Assembly (NCBI GenBank): GCA_041752455.1
Contig: JBGSWL010000036.1
Coordinates: 1 to 20,051 of the forward strand
DNA: 20,051 bases
Source: JBGSWL01 sp041752455
GTDB taxonomy: Bacteria; Pseudomonadota; Alphaproteobacteria; Rhizobiales; Rhizobiaceae
Direction of reading: 5' to 3'
This document shows, piece by piece, positions 14,279-20,051 of this stretch. How positions within the stretch are numbered: position 1 is the first letter of the stretch; every line of letters starts with the position of its first letter. Made by a program: the position numbers and the translations under genes. Below the pieces are notes generated by a model, which was not told the DNA's origin, ran no database searches, and was given only the letters and a program-made list of their open reading frames with translations.

Positions 14279-15982
14279 TCAGTTCACCGGGTCTGCCGGG
14301 GCTTCGTATCGGTCAGTCGGCAGTTTCACGCGGGCCGGGCGACGGGTCGAAGTCGGAAGCCCGCCATAGTCTTCCATCTGTTCGGTGCCGCCACCGCAGG
14401 CGAGTGCAACACCAGCTTCATCGGCCTCGATCTTGCGCCGCGCCTCGTGCAGGGCAACCTTCTTGTCGTGGATCGCCGACCAGTCCTTCATCTGCGCCTG
14501 CGCGATCGTGCGCGTCTCGTCGAAATGGAAGTCGAGCTTGCCCTTCGATTGCGGACCCCAGTAGTTGACCTTGCCGAGATCGTAGAACTTGCGCTCGAAC
14601 CCGGCCTTGAGGAACGCCTTGAGGCAGCCGAGCAGATAGCGCCGACGGAAGCCGGTTCCCCGCCACGGATAGTGGAACAGCGCCTTTCGCATGTAGAAGC
14701 GGCGGTAATTGTTCATCACCCGGTCGAGCAGTTCGTCGCGGTCCATCGCCTGCGGCCGCATGATCGGCGTCACGAAGTTGTATTTGGAAAAGTCGAACAC
14801 CTCGACCTTGTCGCCCAGTTCCTGGAACAGCGGCGAGAACGGCCACGGCGTATACATCGCCCAGTTGGCCAGATCGGGCTGCCAGTCCCAGGCCATCTTG
14901 TAGGTCTCTTCCAGCGTTTCGGCGGTTTCGTTGTCGAGCCCGACGATGAATTGCGCTTCGGTGAAGATGTCGGCCTCGCGCAGCAGGCGGATCGCTTTCT
15001 TGTTGTCGGAAACCTTGGTCTCCTTGTTGAACTGGTCGAGCTTCAGCTGCGCAGCGGCTTCCGTTCCGAGCGAGACATGCACGAGCCCTGCCTTACGGTA
15101 GAGCGGCAGCAGTTCCTCATCGCGCAGGATGTCGGTGACGCGCGTGTTGATGCCCCACTTGATCTTGTCGGGCAGGCCGCGCGCGATCAGCTCCTCGCAG
15201 AACTCGACGAACTTCTTGCGGTTGATCGTCGGTTCCTCGTCGGCAAGGATGAAGAAGCCGACGCCATGGTTGTTGACGAGGTTTTCGATCTCGTCGACCA
15301 CCTTCTTCGGATCGCGGATGCGATAGTCCCGCCAGAATTTCCACTGCGAGCAGAACGAACAGGTGAACGGGCAGCCGCGCGCCATGTTGGGGATCGCCAC
15401 CTTCACGCCGAGCGGCACATAGATGTATTTGTTCCACTCCAGCAGCGACCAGTCCGGGTCGATGGCATCGAGATCCTTGATGGTTGGCGCGGCCGGCGTC
15501 GCGACGATCTGTTCCCCCGAACGGAACGCAAGTCCCTTGATCGTGTCGCGATCCGCCGGCCAGCGCCCTTCGTGCACGGCTGTCACCAGTTCGGCGAAGA
15601 TTTCTTCGCCTTCTCCGCGCACGATGACGTCGATCCAGGGGGCCTCCGTCAAAACCTGCGAATACATGAAAGTGCCATGGATGCCGCCCAGCACCCGCAC
15701 CGCCTTCGGACACACCACCGAGGCGATCCGCAGCACTTCTTCGGCCACATAGATCGATGGCGTGATCGATGTCGTGCCGACAATGTCCGGCTGCAGTTCG
15801 GCAAGCCGCCGCGCCAGTTCGTCGTCGGGAATCTCGTTGGTCATCGCATCGATGAACGTGACCTGATCGAACCCGATCCGCTTCAGCGAACCGGCAAGGT
15901 AGGCAACCCAGGCGGGAGGCCAGTTTCCGGCGATTTCCGCGCCGCCTGAGTGGTAGTTGGGGTGAACGAGAACAACATGCAT
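14279..15982 (-). CDS. bchE: Anaerobic Mg-protoporphyrin IX monomethyl ester oxidative cyclase (radical SAM/B12)
   Basis: BchE closes the fifth ring of (bacterio)chlorophyll without O2, taking oxygen from water; it uses S-adenosylmethionine, a [4Fe-4S] cluster and cobalamin. The 567-aa protein opens with VLVHPNYHSGGAEIAGNWPP, diagnostic of BchE. Residues about 1-140 form the B12-binding domain; there is no DxHxxG, as in other BchE-type proteins. The radical SAM motif is Cys204-x3-Cys208-x2-Cys211 (ARGCPFTCSFCSQW), followed by FILADEEPTINRKKF and a long C-terminal region. The start at 15982 has GGAGG eight bases upstream. Its upstream region carries PpsR-like and FNR-like sites. The isolated bchEJ pair implies the rest of the pathway is elsewhere in the genome; here it is flanked by unrelated genes. 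Confidence 0.93.
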   Translation of the reverse strand: MHVVLVHPNYHSGGAEIAGNWPPAWVAYLAGSLKRIGFDQVTFIDAMTNEIPDDELARRLAELQPDIVGTTSITPSIYVAEEVLRIASVVCPKAVRVLGGIHGTFMYSQVLTEAPWIDVIVRGEGEEIFAELVTAVHEGRWPADRDTIKGLAFRSGEQIVATPAAPTIKDLDAIDPDWSLLEWNKYIYVPLGVKVAIPNMARGCPFTCSFCSQWKFWRDYRIRDPKKVVDEIENLVNNHGVGFFILADEEPTINRKKFVEFCEELIARGLPDKIKWGINTRVTDILRDEELLPLYRKAGLVHVSLGTEAAAQLKLDQFNKETKVSDNKKAIRLLREADIFTEAQFIVGLDNETAETLEETYKMAWDWQPDLANWAMYTPWPFSPLFQELGDKVEVFDFSKYNFVTPIMRPQAMDRDELLDRVMNNYRRFYMRKALFHYPWRGTGFRRRYLLGCLKAFLKAGFERKFYDLGKVNYWGPQSKGKLDFHFDETRTIAQAQMKDWSAIHDKKVALHEARRKIEADEAGVALACGGGTEQMEDYGGLPTSTRRPARVKLPTDRYEAPADPVN

Positions 15983-16025
15983 GGCGCTTGCCTCCGGGGG
16001 AATGGCGAAAGGCTAGACACAAGAG

Positions 16026-16043
16026 TGTCAATTGAAATTGACA
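16026..16043. promoter_or_regulatory. PpsR/CrtJ-type operator (TGT-N12-ACA) upstream of bchE
   Basis: TGTCAATTGAAATTGACA is a perfect palindrome with 8-bp arms and matches the TGT-N12-ACA consensus bound by PpsR/CrtJ, the aerobic repressor of photosynthesis genes. It lies 44 bp upstream of the bchE start. PpsR/CrtJ usually binds two such sites about 8 bp apart; the second is listed next. Match by eye; binding is inferred. Confidence 0.7.
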
Positions 16044-16051
16044 TAAATCAA
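16038..16051. promoter_or_regulatory. FNR/FnrL-type box upstream of bchE
   Basis: TTGACATAAATCAA matches the FNR-family consensus TTGAT-N4-ATCAA at nine of ten bases. It shares six bases with the first PpsR-like palindrome and fills the gap before the second. An activator centred near -41.5 would put transcription start about 16003, some 20 nt before the bchE ATG, a plausible class II layout. FixK-type proteins read the same motif, so which regulator acts is open. Confidence 0.68.
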
Positions 16052-16069
16052 CGTCATGAAAGTTGGACA
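16052..16069. promoter_or_regulatory. Second, near-consensus PpsR/CrtJ site (CGT-N12-ACA)
   Basis: CGT-N12-ACA differs from the consensus at one of six defined bases. It begins exactly 8 bp after the first palindrome, the spacing known for cooperative CrtJ binding, which is why I accept a degenerate match that would otherwise be weak. Confidence 0.5.
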
Positions 16070-16156
16070 CTCGCCGAAAACCGCAGACCCGGACCTTGAC
16101 CCGTCGAACCGTTCGGCGCATCGCTTCGCCTCCCGCGCCAAGGTCCTGGTCCCGCC

Positions 16157-17053
16157 ATGCCCATCCATGAAATCGCTGCGCTCGCCGCCGCCCTGACCTG
16201 GGCGTTCACCGGCGTCATCTCCGCCGATCCGGCCAAGGCCCTTGGTGCCTTGGCCTTCAACCGGCTGCGCATGGTGATCGTGTTCATTGCATTGGCCGGA
16301 TGGACCATTGCGACCGGCCAGTTCGCGACGGTGACCGGCGATGCCTTCGTTCCGCTCCTGCTGTCCGGCTTCATCGGCATCTTTCTCGGCGACACGGCGC
16401 TGTTTCTGGCGATGAACCGACTCGGGCCGCGCCGCACGGCGATCCTTTTTTCCACCAATGCGCCGATGTCCGTGGTGCTCGGCTGGCTGGTTCTGGGCGA
16501 GGCGCTCCCCGCGCAGACGCTGCTCGGCATCGCGATCACCATTGCCGGCGTGATCCTCGCCATCGTCTTCGGCAAGCGCCGCGACCTGTTGCACCAGTGG
16601 GAAACCGTCACCGGGCCGCTCGCCGTCGGCGTCACCCTCGGCCTCATCGCCGCGCTTTGCCAGGCCGTCGGCGCGCTGATCGCCCGTCCGGTCATGGAGA
16701 CCGGTCTCGTCGATCCGGTCGCCGCATCCGCTCTGCGCGTTGGCGCATCAGCGTTTTGTCTTGTCATCCTCGGCTTCATGCCGATGGAGTCAGCGCGCGC
16801 CCGCGCGCCGCTGACCGTCTCGCTCGCCGGAATGGTCGCGCTCTCCGGCCTGCTCGGCATGGGGCTCGGCATGACGCTGATCCTCTATGCGCTGGAAGGC
16901 GGCGAGGTCGGCATCATCACCACGCTGTCGGCGACGACGCCCGCCATGATGCTGCCGATCCTGTGGTGGCGCAGCGGTCAGGTTCCAGCCGCTGGCGCCT
17001 GGATCGGCGCTTTGCTGGTTGTCGCGGGAACGTCGCTGATCTTTTTGACCTGA
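16157..17053 (+). CDS. DMT-superfamily (EamA) transporter
   Basis: A 298-aa inner-membrane protein with two EamA repeats of about five helices each (roughly residues 4-137 and 152-298), the drug/metabolite transporter arrangement. The conserved end of the first repeat, RTAILFSTNAPMSVVLGWLVLGEALPAQTLLGIAITIAGVIL, is clear, and GIITTLSATTPAMMLPILWW is its counterpart in the second. The substrate cannot be inferred. Start ATG 16157 has only a weak AGGT upstream. It diverges from bchE, so the regulatory sites at 16026-16069 could in principle also affect it. Its stop is 16 bp from that of the convergent ABC permease. Confidence 0.9.
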   Translation: MPIHEIAALAAALTWAFTGVISADPAKALGALAFNRLRMVIVFIALAGWTIATGQFATVTGDAFVPLLLSGFIGIFLGDTALFLAMNRLGPRRTAILFSTNAPMSVVLGWLVLGEALPAQTLLGIAITIAGVILAIVFGKRRDLLHQWETVTGPLAVGVTLGLIAALCQAVGALIARPVMETGLVDPVAASALRVGASAFCLVILGFMPMESARARAPLTVSLAGMVALSGLLGMGLGMTLILYALEGGEVGIITTLSATTPAMMLPILWWRSGQVPAAGAWIGALLVVAGTSLIFLT

Positions 17054-17069
17054 CCCAACCGAAACTCAC

Positions 17070-17879
17070 CTAACGGTCGCTGGCCTGCCGCAACCGCTTT
17101 TCCAGTTGCCGGAGCGCAATCGACAGCCCGATCGTCAGCACCAGATAGACGTAAGCCACGATCGAATAGGTTTCGAAAAACCGGAATGACCCCGACGCAT
17201 ACACCTTGCCCATCTGCGTGATGTCGGCAACGCCGAGCACCGAGACGAGCGATGAATCCTTCACCATCGCGATGAAGTCATTGCCGAGCGGCGGCAGGAT
17301 CGTCCGGATCGCCTGCGGAAACACCACCAGCCTGAACCGTTGCCATGGCGAAAGCCCCAAGGCTTCCGCTGCCTCCACCTGGCCATCGTCCACCGAAAGG
17401 ATGCCGGCCCGGAACACCTCGGCGATGAAGGCCGAGTATCCGATCGTCAGCGCAAGCACGGCCCGCCAAAGCAGGGAGATGTCGCGCGTGCGGAACTCTT
17501 CCATCAGCCCGGCGGCCTGCAGCGGCTTCGTTGCCTGGTCGATGATGAAGGCCAGTGCGGGCGCGCCGACAAAGGCGATGTAGAACAGCAAAACGAGGAT
17601 CGGGATGCCCCGGACCACCTCGACATAAAACCGCGCCACCTGCCGCAGCACCAGATGGCGCGACAGCGCCATCAGCGCCAGCATGAGGCCGATCAGGCTC
17701 GCCAGCGAAAACCCGACGACCGTCACGAAAACGGTGACCTGCACGCCTTTGACGACGGTGGAAAAGACCTGAGCGTAAAGGCTGTTGGCAGCGATCGCAT
17801 AGCCGAGCCAAAGCCCGATGGCTGCGACAACCAGCAGCCACCAGGGAAAGTCCTTGTCTGACGAGGGCGCCCGCGTCAT
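17070..17879 (-). CDS. Polar amino-acid-type ABC transporter permease
   Basis: A 269-aa inner-membrane permease of the His/Glu/Gln/Arg/opine (HEQRO) class. There are about five transmembrane segments; the first at about 12-31 precedes the TVVKGVQVTVFVTVVGFSLA start of the core domain. The EAA loop that contacts the ATPase is well preserved at about 169-189 (EAAEALGLSPWQRFRLVVFPQ), followed by ILPPLGNDFIAMVKDSSLVSVLG, typical of the class. The gene lies 49 bp downstream of the binding-protein gene and is surely part of its operon. No ATP-binding subunit is encoded next to it: the next gene is convergent. Confidence 0.93.
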   Translation of the reverse strand: MTRAPSSDKDFPWWLLVVAAIGLWLGYAIAANSLYAQVFSTVVKGVQVTVFVTVVGFSLASLIGLMLALMALSRHLVLRQVARFYVEVVRGIPILVLLFYIAFVGAPALAFIIDQATKPLQAAGLMEEFRTRDISLLWRAVLALTIGYSAFIAEVFRAGILSVDDGQVEAAEALGLSPWQRFRLVVFPQAIRTILPPLGNDFIAMVKDSSLVSVLGVADITQMGKVYASGSFRFFETYSIVAYVYLVLTIGLSIALRQLEKRLRQASDR

Positions 17880-17889
17880 CGCAACATTA

Positions 17890-17916
17890 GCTGTCCGGCA
17901 CGACCGGCCGGACAGC
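17890..17916 (-). terminator. Hairpin between binding-protein and permease genes
   Basis: GCTGTCCGG (17890-17898) pairs perfectly with CCGGACAGC (17908-17916) around a 9-nt loop, directly after the binding-protein gene. There is no T-run. In ABC operons such hairpins usually stabilise the upstream mRNA or cause partial termination, giving more binding protein than permease. Confidence 0.5.
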
Positions 17917-17928
17917 CGGGAGCACGCA

Positions 17929-18723
17929 TCATTCGCCGAACTTGTAGTCGAGGAACCACTTCTTGTTCAGCGCTTCGAAGGTGCCATCGGCCGAAAGCGC
18001 GGCAATCGCCGCGTTGACCGGCGCCACCAGTTCTGAACCCTTGGGGAAGATGAAGCCGAAGTCTTCGGTGCCCAGCGCCTCGCCGACCAGTTTCAGCGCA
18101 CCTTCCGATGCATCGACGTAACCTTGCCCGGCCGTGCCGTCGGTGAGCACCACGTCGACATCGCCCGTGCGAAGCGCCTGCACCGAAGCGCCGAAGGTCT
18201 CGAACAACTTGATGCGCGGATTGGCTTCGTTGCCGTCAAGCACGTTGTAGACAGCCACATAGAACGGTGTCGTCCCGGCCTGCGCCCCGACCAGAAGGTC
18301 GTTGTTGGCCTTGAAGCCGGTTGCATCGGCAAAGCGGGTTTCGTCACCGCGCACCAGCATGAACATTTCCGACGTCATGTACTTGTCCGAAAAATCGACC
18401 TTTTCCTTGCGGTCGTCGCGGATGGTGATGCCGGTCATGCCCATGTCGTACTGTCCATCGGACACGGCCTGGATCATCGCGTCCCAGGCAATCGTCTGGT
18501 ATTCGACCTTGACGTTGAGGCGCTTGGCGATCTCGGCCCAGGCATCATATTCCCAGCCGATCGGCTGCCCGGTCTTGGGGTCAACGAACTGCAGCGGCGG
18601 ATAGGCATTTTCCGTGACAATGGTGATCGTCTTGCCGCCGAGATCGGGTAGCGACTGGGCCAGCGCCGTCCCGGCAAGAAGGGTCAAGGCGGCAGTCACT
18701 GTCAACAAACGTCTGGTGATCAT
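17929..18723 (-). CDS. Periplasmic amino-acid-type substrate-binding protein of an ABC transporter
   Basis: A 264-aa solute-binding protein of family 3. Signal peptide at residues 1-22 (RRLLTVTAALTLLAGTALA, cleavage before QSLPD). The mature protein has family marks: ITIVTENAYPPLQFVDPKTGQPIGWEYDAWAEIAKRLNV near the N-terminus, AWDAMIQAVSDGQYDMGMTGITIRDDRKEKVDFSDKY, and the C-terminal FPKGSELVAPVNAAIAAL. YPPLQF and the D-x-R-x-x-x-V-x-F-S stretch form the usual ligand cleft, though the exact amino acid is uncertain. The start at 18723 has AGGAG upstream. The gene heads the SBP-permease operon and lies beyond the strong terminator of rplS. Confidence 0.94.
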   Translation of the reverse strand: MITRRLLTVTAALTLLAGTALAQSLPDLGGKTITIVTENAYPPLQFVDPKTGQPIGWEYDAWAEIAKRLNVKVEYQTIAWDAMIQAVSDGQYDMGMTGITIRDDRKEKVDFSDKYMTSEMFMLVRGDETRFADATGFKANNDLLVGAQAGTTPFYVAVYNVLDGNEANPRIKLFETFGASVQALRTGDVDVVLTDGTAGQGYVDASEGALKLVGEALGTEDFGFIFPKGSELVAPVNAAIAALSADGTFEALNKKWFLDYKFGE

Positions 18724-18843
18724 GGTTCACTCCTGAAAGCCTGTCGCCGGCAGTTCCGGCAGAGCGACAGACTGGCGCGCTGCGCCGCAACACGCAAGAT
18801 GCCCGAGACAGGTTGCGTGCCTGCAACCAAAACACTGCCAAAC

Positions 18844-18870
18844 AAAAAAGGCGGGCCGAAGCCCGCCTTT
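18844..18870 (-). terminator. Rho-independent terminator of rplS
   Basis: Read on the minus strand, AAAGGCGGGC-TTCG-GCCCGCCTTT is a perfect 10-bp stem with a stable TTCG tetraloop, followed by a T-run (the A-tract at 18844-18849 of the plus strand). It lies 28 bp after the rplS stop and ends the trmD-rplS transcript before the ABC operon. Confidence 0.93.
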
Positions 18871-18898
18871 CAAGACTTGGGTCAATCCGTTGCGATGA

Positions 18899-19441
18899 TC
18901 ACGCGTCGGTCTTGGCCTCGGCGGCTGCGGCTTCCGCAGCGGCGGCAGCTTCTGCTGCTGCGTCTTCGGCTGCCTTTTCCACGGCCAGTGCCTCGGCGGC
19001 AGCGACCTTTTCCGCTTCGATCCGGTTGCGCTCGGCAACGACGGCTGCGCGCTCGGCATCATTGAGCTTGCGGGCGCGCACGCCGGTGTTCTCGATGATG
19101 CGGGCTTTCTTGCCGGTCAGGCCGCGCATGTAATACAGTTTCGCACGGCGCACCTTGCCGCGGCGAACCACTTCGACCGCTTCGACCAGCGGCGAGTACA
19201 TCGGGAACACGCGTTCCACGCCTTCGCCGTAGGAAATCTTGCGGACGGTGAAATTCTCGTTGATGCCTGCGCCCGAGCGGGCAATGCAGACGCCTTCATA
19301 GGCCTGCAAACGGGTACGCTTGCCTTCGGTGACACGAACCTGAACGCGCACGGTGTCGCCCGGCGAAAACTCCGGGAAGGTGCGCTTGGCGTTGATCTTG
19401 GCGGCCTGCTCGGCCTCCAACTGGCGGATGATGTCGATCAT
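18899..19441 (-). CDS. rplS: 50S ribosomal protein L19 with long Ala/Glu-rich C-terminal extension
   Basis: L19 sits at the 30S-50S interface. From ATG 19441 the protein is 180 aa; AAGGAAAAG gives a good ribosome site. Residues 1 to about 125 are canonical L19 (MIDIIRQLEAEQ, FSPGDTVRVQVRVTEGKRTRLQAYEGVCIARSG, FTVRKISYGEGVERVFP, RGKVRRAKLYYMRGLTGKKARI). The last 55 or so residues are an Ala/Glu-rich, probably helical tail absent from the roughly 115-aa E. coli protein; such tails are known in rhizobial L19. The gene follows trmD, as in many bacteria, and its start codon overlaps the stop of a small upstream frame. Confidence 0.97.
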   Translation of the reverse strand: MIDIIRQLEAEQAAKINAKRTFPEFSPGDTVRVQVRVTEGKRTRLQAYEGVCIARSGAGINENFTVRKISYGEGVERVFPMYSPLVEAVEVVRRGKVRRAKLYYMRGLTGKKARIIENTGVRARKLNDAERAAVVAERNRIEAEKVAAAEALAVEKAAEDAAAEAAAAAEAAAAEAKTDA

Positions 19442-19539
19442 GGTCTTTTCCTTGTTCTTATGAACCGCCAGAGCGCTCGCGAGGACATCCAGTTCAAAAA
19501 CCGGTTGGTCTGGCCTTTGGGGGCCGGAGCGGTGGTCAT
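19438..19539 (-). CDS. Small basic ORF (33 aa) overlapping the rplS start, possible leader peptide
   Basis: A 33-codon frame from ATG 19539 whose TGA stop overlaps the rplS ATG (ATGA). The peptide starts MTTAPAPKGQTNRFLNWM and ends SRALWRFIRTRKRP, strongly basic. The first 25 codons are GC-rich at the third position (about 21 of 25), as in real genes here; the final codons (ATA AGA ACA AGG AAA AGA CCA) are rare ones and form the Shine-Dalgarno of rplS. This suggests translational coupling or a ribosomal-protein leader. The start has only a weak GAG as ribosome site. I know no named family. It may be chance: the stretch is short and GC-rich. Confidence 0.45.
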   Translation of the reverse strand: MTTAPAPKGQTNRFLNWMSSRALWRFIRTRKRP

Positions 19540-19612
19540 GCTCGTAGTTGCTTTTCGGAAGCGGGCACAAGCCGCTGATCCGAGGGTCGCTTACATCAGC
19601 GTCCGCAGATTG

Positions 19613-20051
19613 TCACTCTTTTTTGGCGAGCAGATCCGGCCGGCGTTCACGGGTCAGCCGTTCTGCCTGTTCGCGCCGCCATGTGGCGATCCGCTGGTGG
19701 TTTCCCGAGGTCAGGATTTCGGGGATCGAACGCTCCTCGAACAGCGGTGGCCGTGTGTAGTGCGGGTGCTCAAGAAGCCCGCCTTCGAAGCTCTCGGTTT
19801 CGCCCGATGCAGCGTTGCCCATCACGCCGGGCAGAAGCCGGATCACCGCGTCCAGCAGCACCTGCGCCGCCACTTCCCCGCCAGAAAGCACATAATCGCC
19901 GATCGAAACCTCGGTCAGGCCGCGCGCCTCGATGACCCGTTCGTCAACGCCTTCGAACCGTCCGCAGACGATGACAGCGCCCGGTCCGGCGGCAAGGCCC
20001 CGCACCTTGGCCTGCGTCAGCGGGCGCCCGCGCGGGCTCATCAGGAGCCGC
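19613..20051 (-). CDS. trmD: tRNA (guanine37-N1)-methyltransferase TrmD, 5' end cut by the window
   Basis: Methylates G37 next to the anticodon, preventing +1 frameshifting; a SPOUT-class (knotted) SAM enzyme. Only the C-terminal part (about 145 codons) is in the window; the frame continues to the edge as ...RLLMSPRGRPLTQ, so the ATG at 20039-20041 is internal. Visible signatures are VIVCGRFEGVDERVIEARG and EVSIGDYVLSGGEVAAQVLLDAVIRLLPGV (knot and SAM site), then EHPHYTRPPLFE and the C-terminal helical domain. It lies upstream of rplS on the same strand, 171 bp away, the classic trmD-rplS order. Confidence 0.96.
   Translation of the reverse strand, partial: RLLMSPRGRPLTQAKVRGLAAGPGAVIVCGRFEGVDERVIEARGLTEVSIGDYVLSGGEVAAQVLLDAVIRLLPGVMGNAASGETESFEGGLLEHPHYTRPPLFEERSIPEILTSGNHQRIATWRREQAERLTRERRPDLLAKKE

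Noticed and set aside
14279..15982. Generic B12-binding radical SAM enzyme (for example hopanoid or oxidative-stress families) instead of BchE
   Set aside because: The HPNYHSGGAEIAGNWPP opening and the coupled bchJ gene are specific to the bacteriochlorophyll cyclase.

Overview
This is a GC-rich (about two-thirds GC in the housekeeping genes by hand count of single lines), densely coding stretch of an alphaproteobacterial chromosome, most likely order Hyphomicrobiales (Rhizobiales). The grounds are the sdhCDAB order, the trmD-rplS pair with a long Ala/Glu-rich L19 tail, the composition, and a Rhizobiales-style XRE regulator. A bchE-bchJ pair marks the organism as a probable (bacterio)chlorophyll maker, such as an aerobic anoxygenic phototroph. 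Genus-level placement is inference only.

Left part (1-3533): a small XRE regulator and a periplasmic methionine sulfoxide reductase (msrA) converge on a 264-bp non-autonomous transposon-like element whose ends supply the stop codons of both genes. Next come an OsmC-type peroxiredoxin, an AhpD-like carboxymuconolactone decarboxylase-family protein and an Asp-box (BNR) repeat protein; msrA, osmC and the AhpD-like gene look like an oxidant-defence neighbourhood.

Accessory island (3534-5284): a small acidic immunity-like gene, a block of palindromic intergenic repeats, an AT-rich 182-aa orphan gene of probable foreign origin, and two extra partial tandem copies of the 3' end of sdhB (period 153 bp). 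This is the least conventional part of the window.

Core part (5285-12848): the sdhCDAB operon (succinate dehydrogenase, complex II, TCA cycle and respiration), an MliC-like lipoprotein, an AEC-family permease, an exported endonuclease/exonuclease/phosphatase-fold protein coupled to leuC (leucine biosynthesis), and a divergent L,D-transpeptidase.

Photosynthesis pair (13642-16069): bchJ and bchE form a two-gene operon. Directly upstream of bchE is a compact regulatory site: a perfect TGT-N12-ACA (PpsR/CrtJ-type) palindrome, a second near-match exactly 8 bp away, and an FNR/FnrL-type box TTGAC-N4-ATCAA overlapping the first and filling the gap between them. This would place an oxygen-sensitive cyclase under combined redox/light repression and anaerobic activation.

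Right part (16157-20051): a DMT/EamA exporter, an amino-acid-type ABC permease and its binding protein (with no ATPase gene beside them), and rplS with a strong terminator. rplS is preceded by an unannotated 33-codon basic ORF whose stop overlaps the rplS start. The window ends inside trmD.
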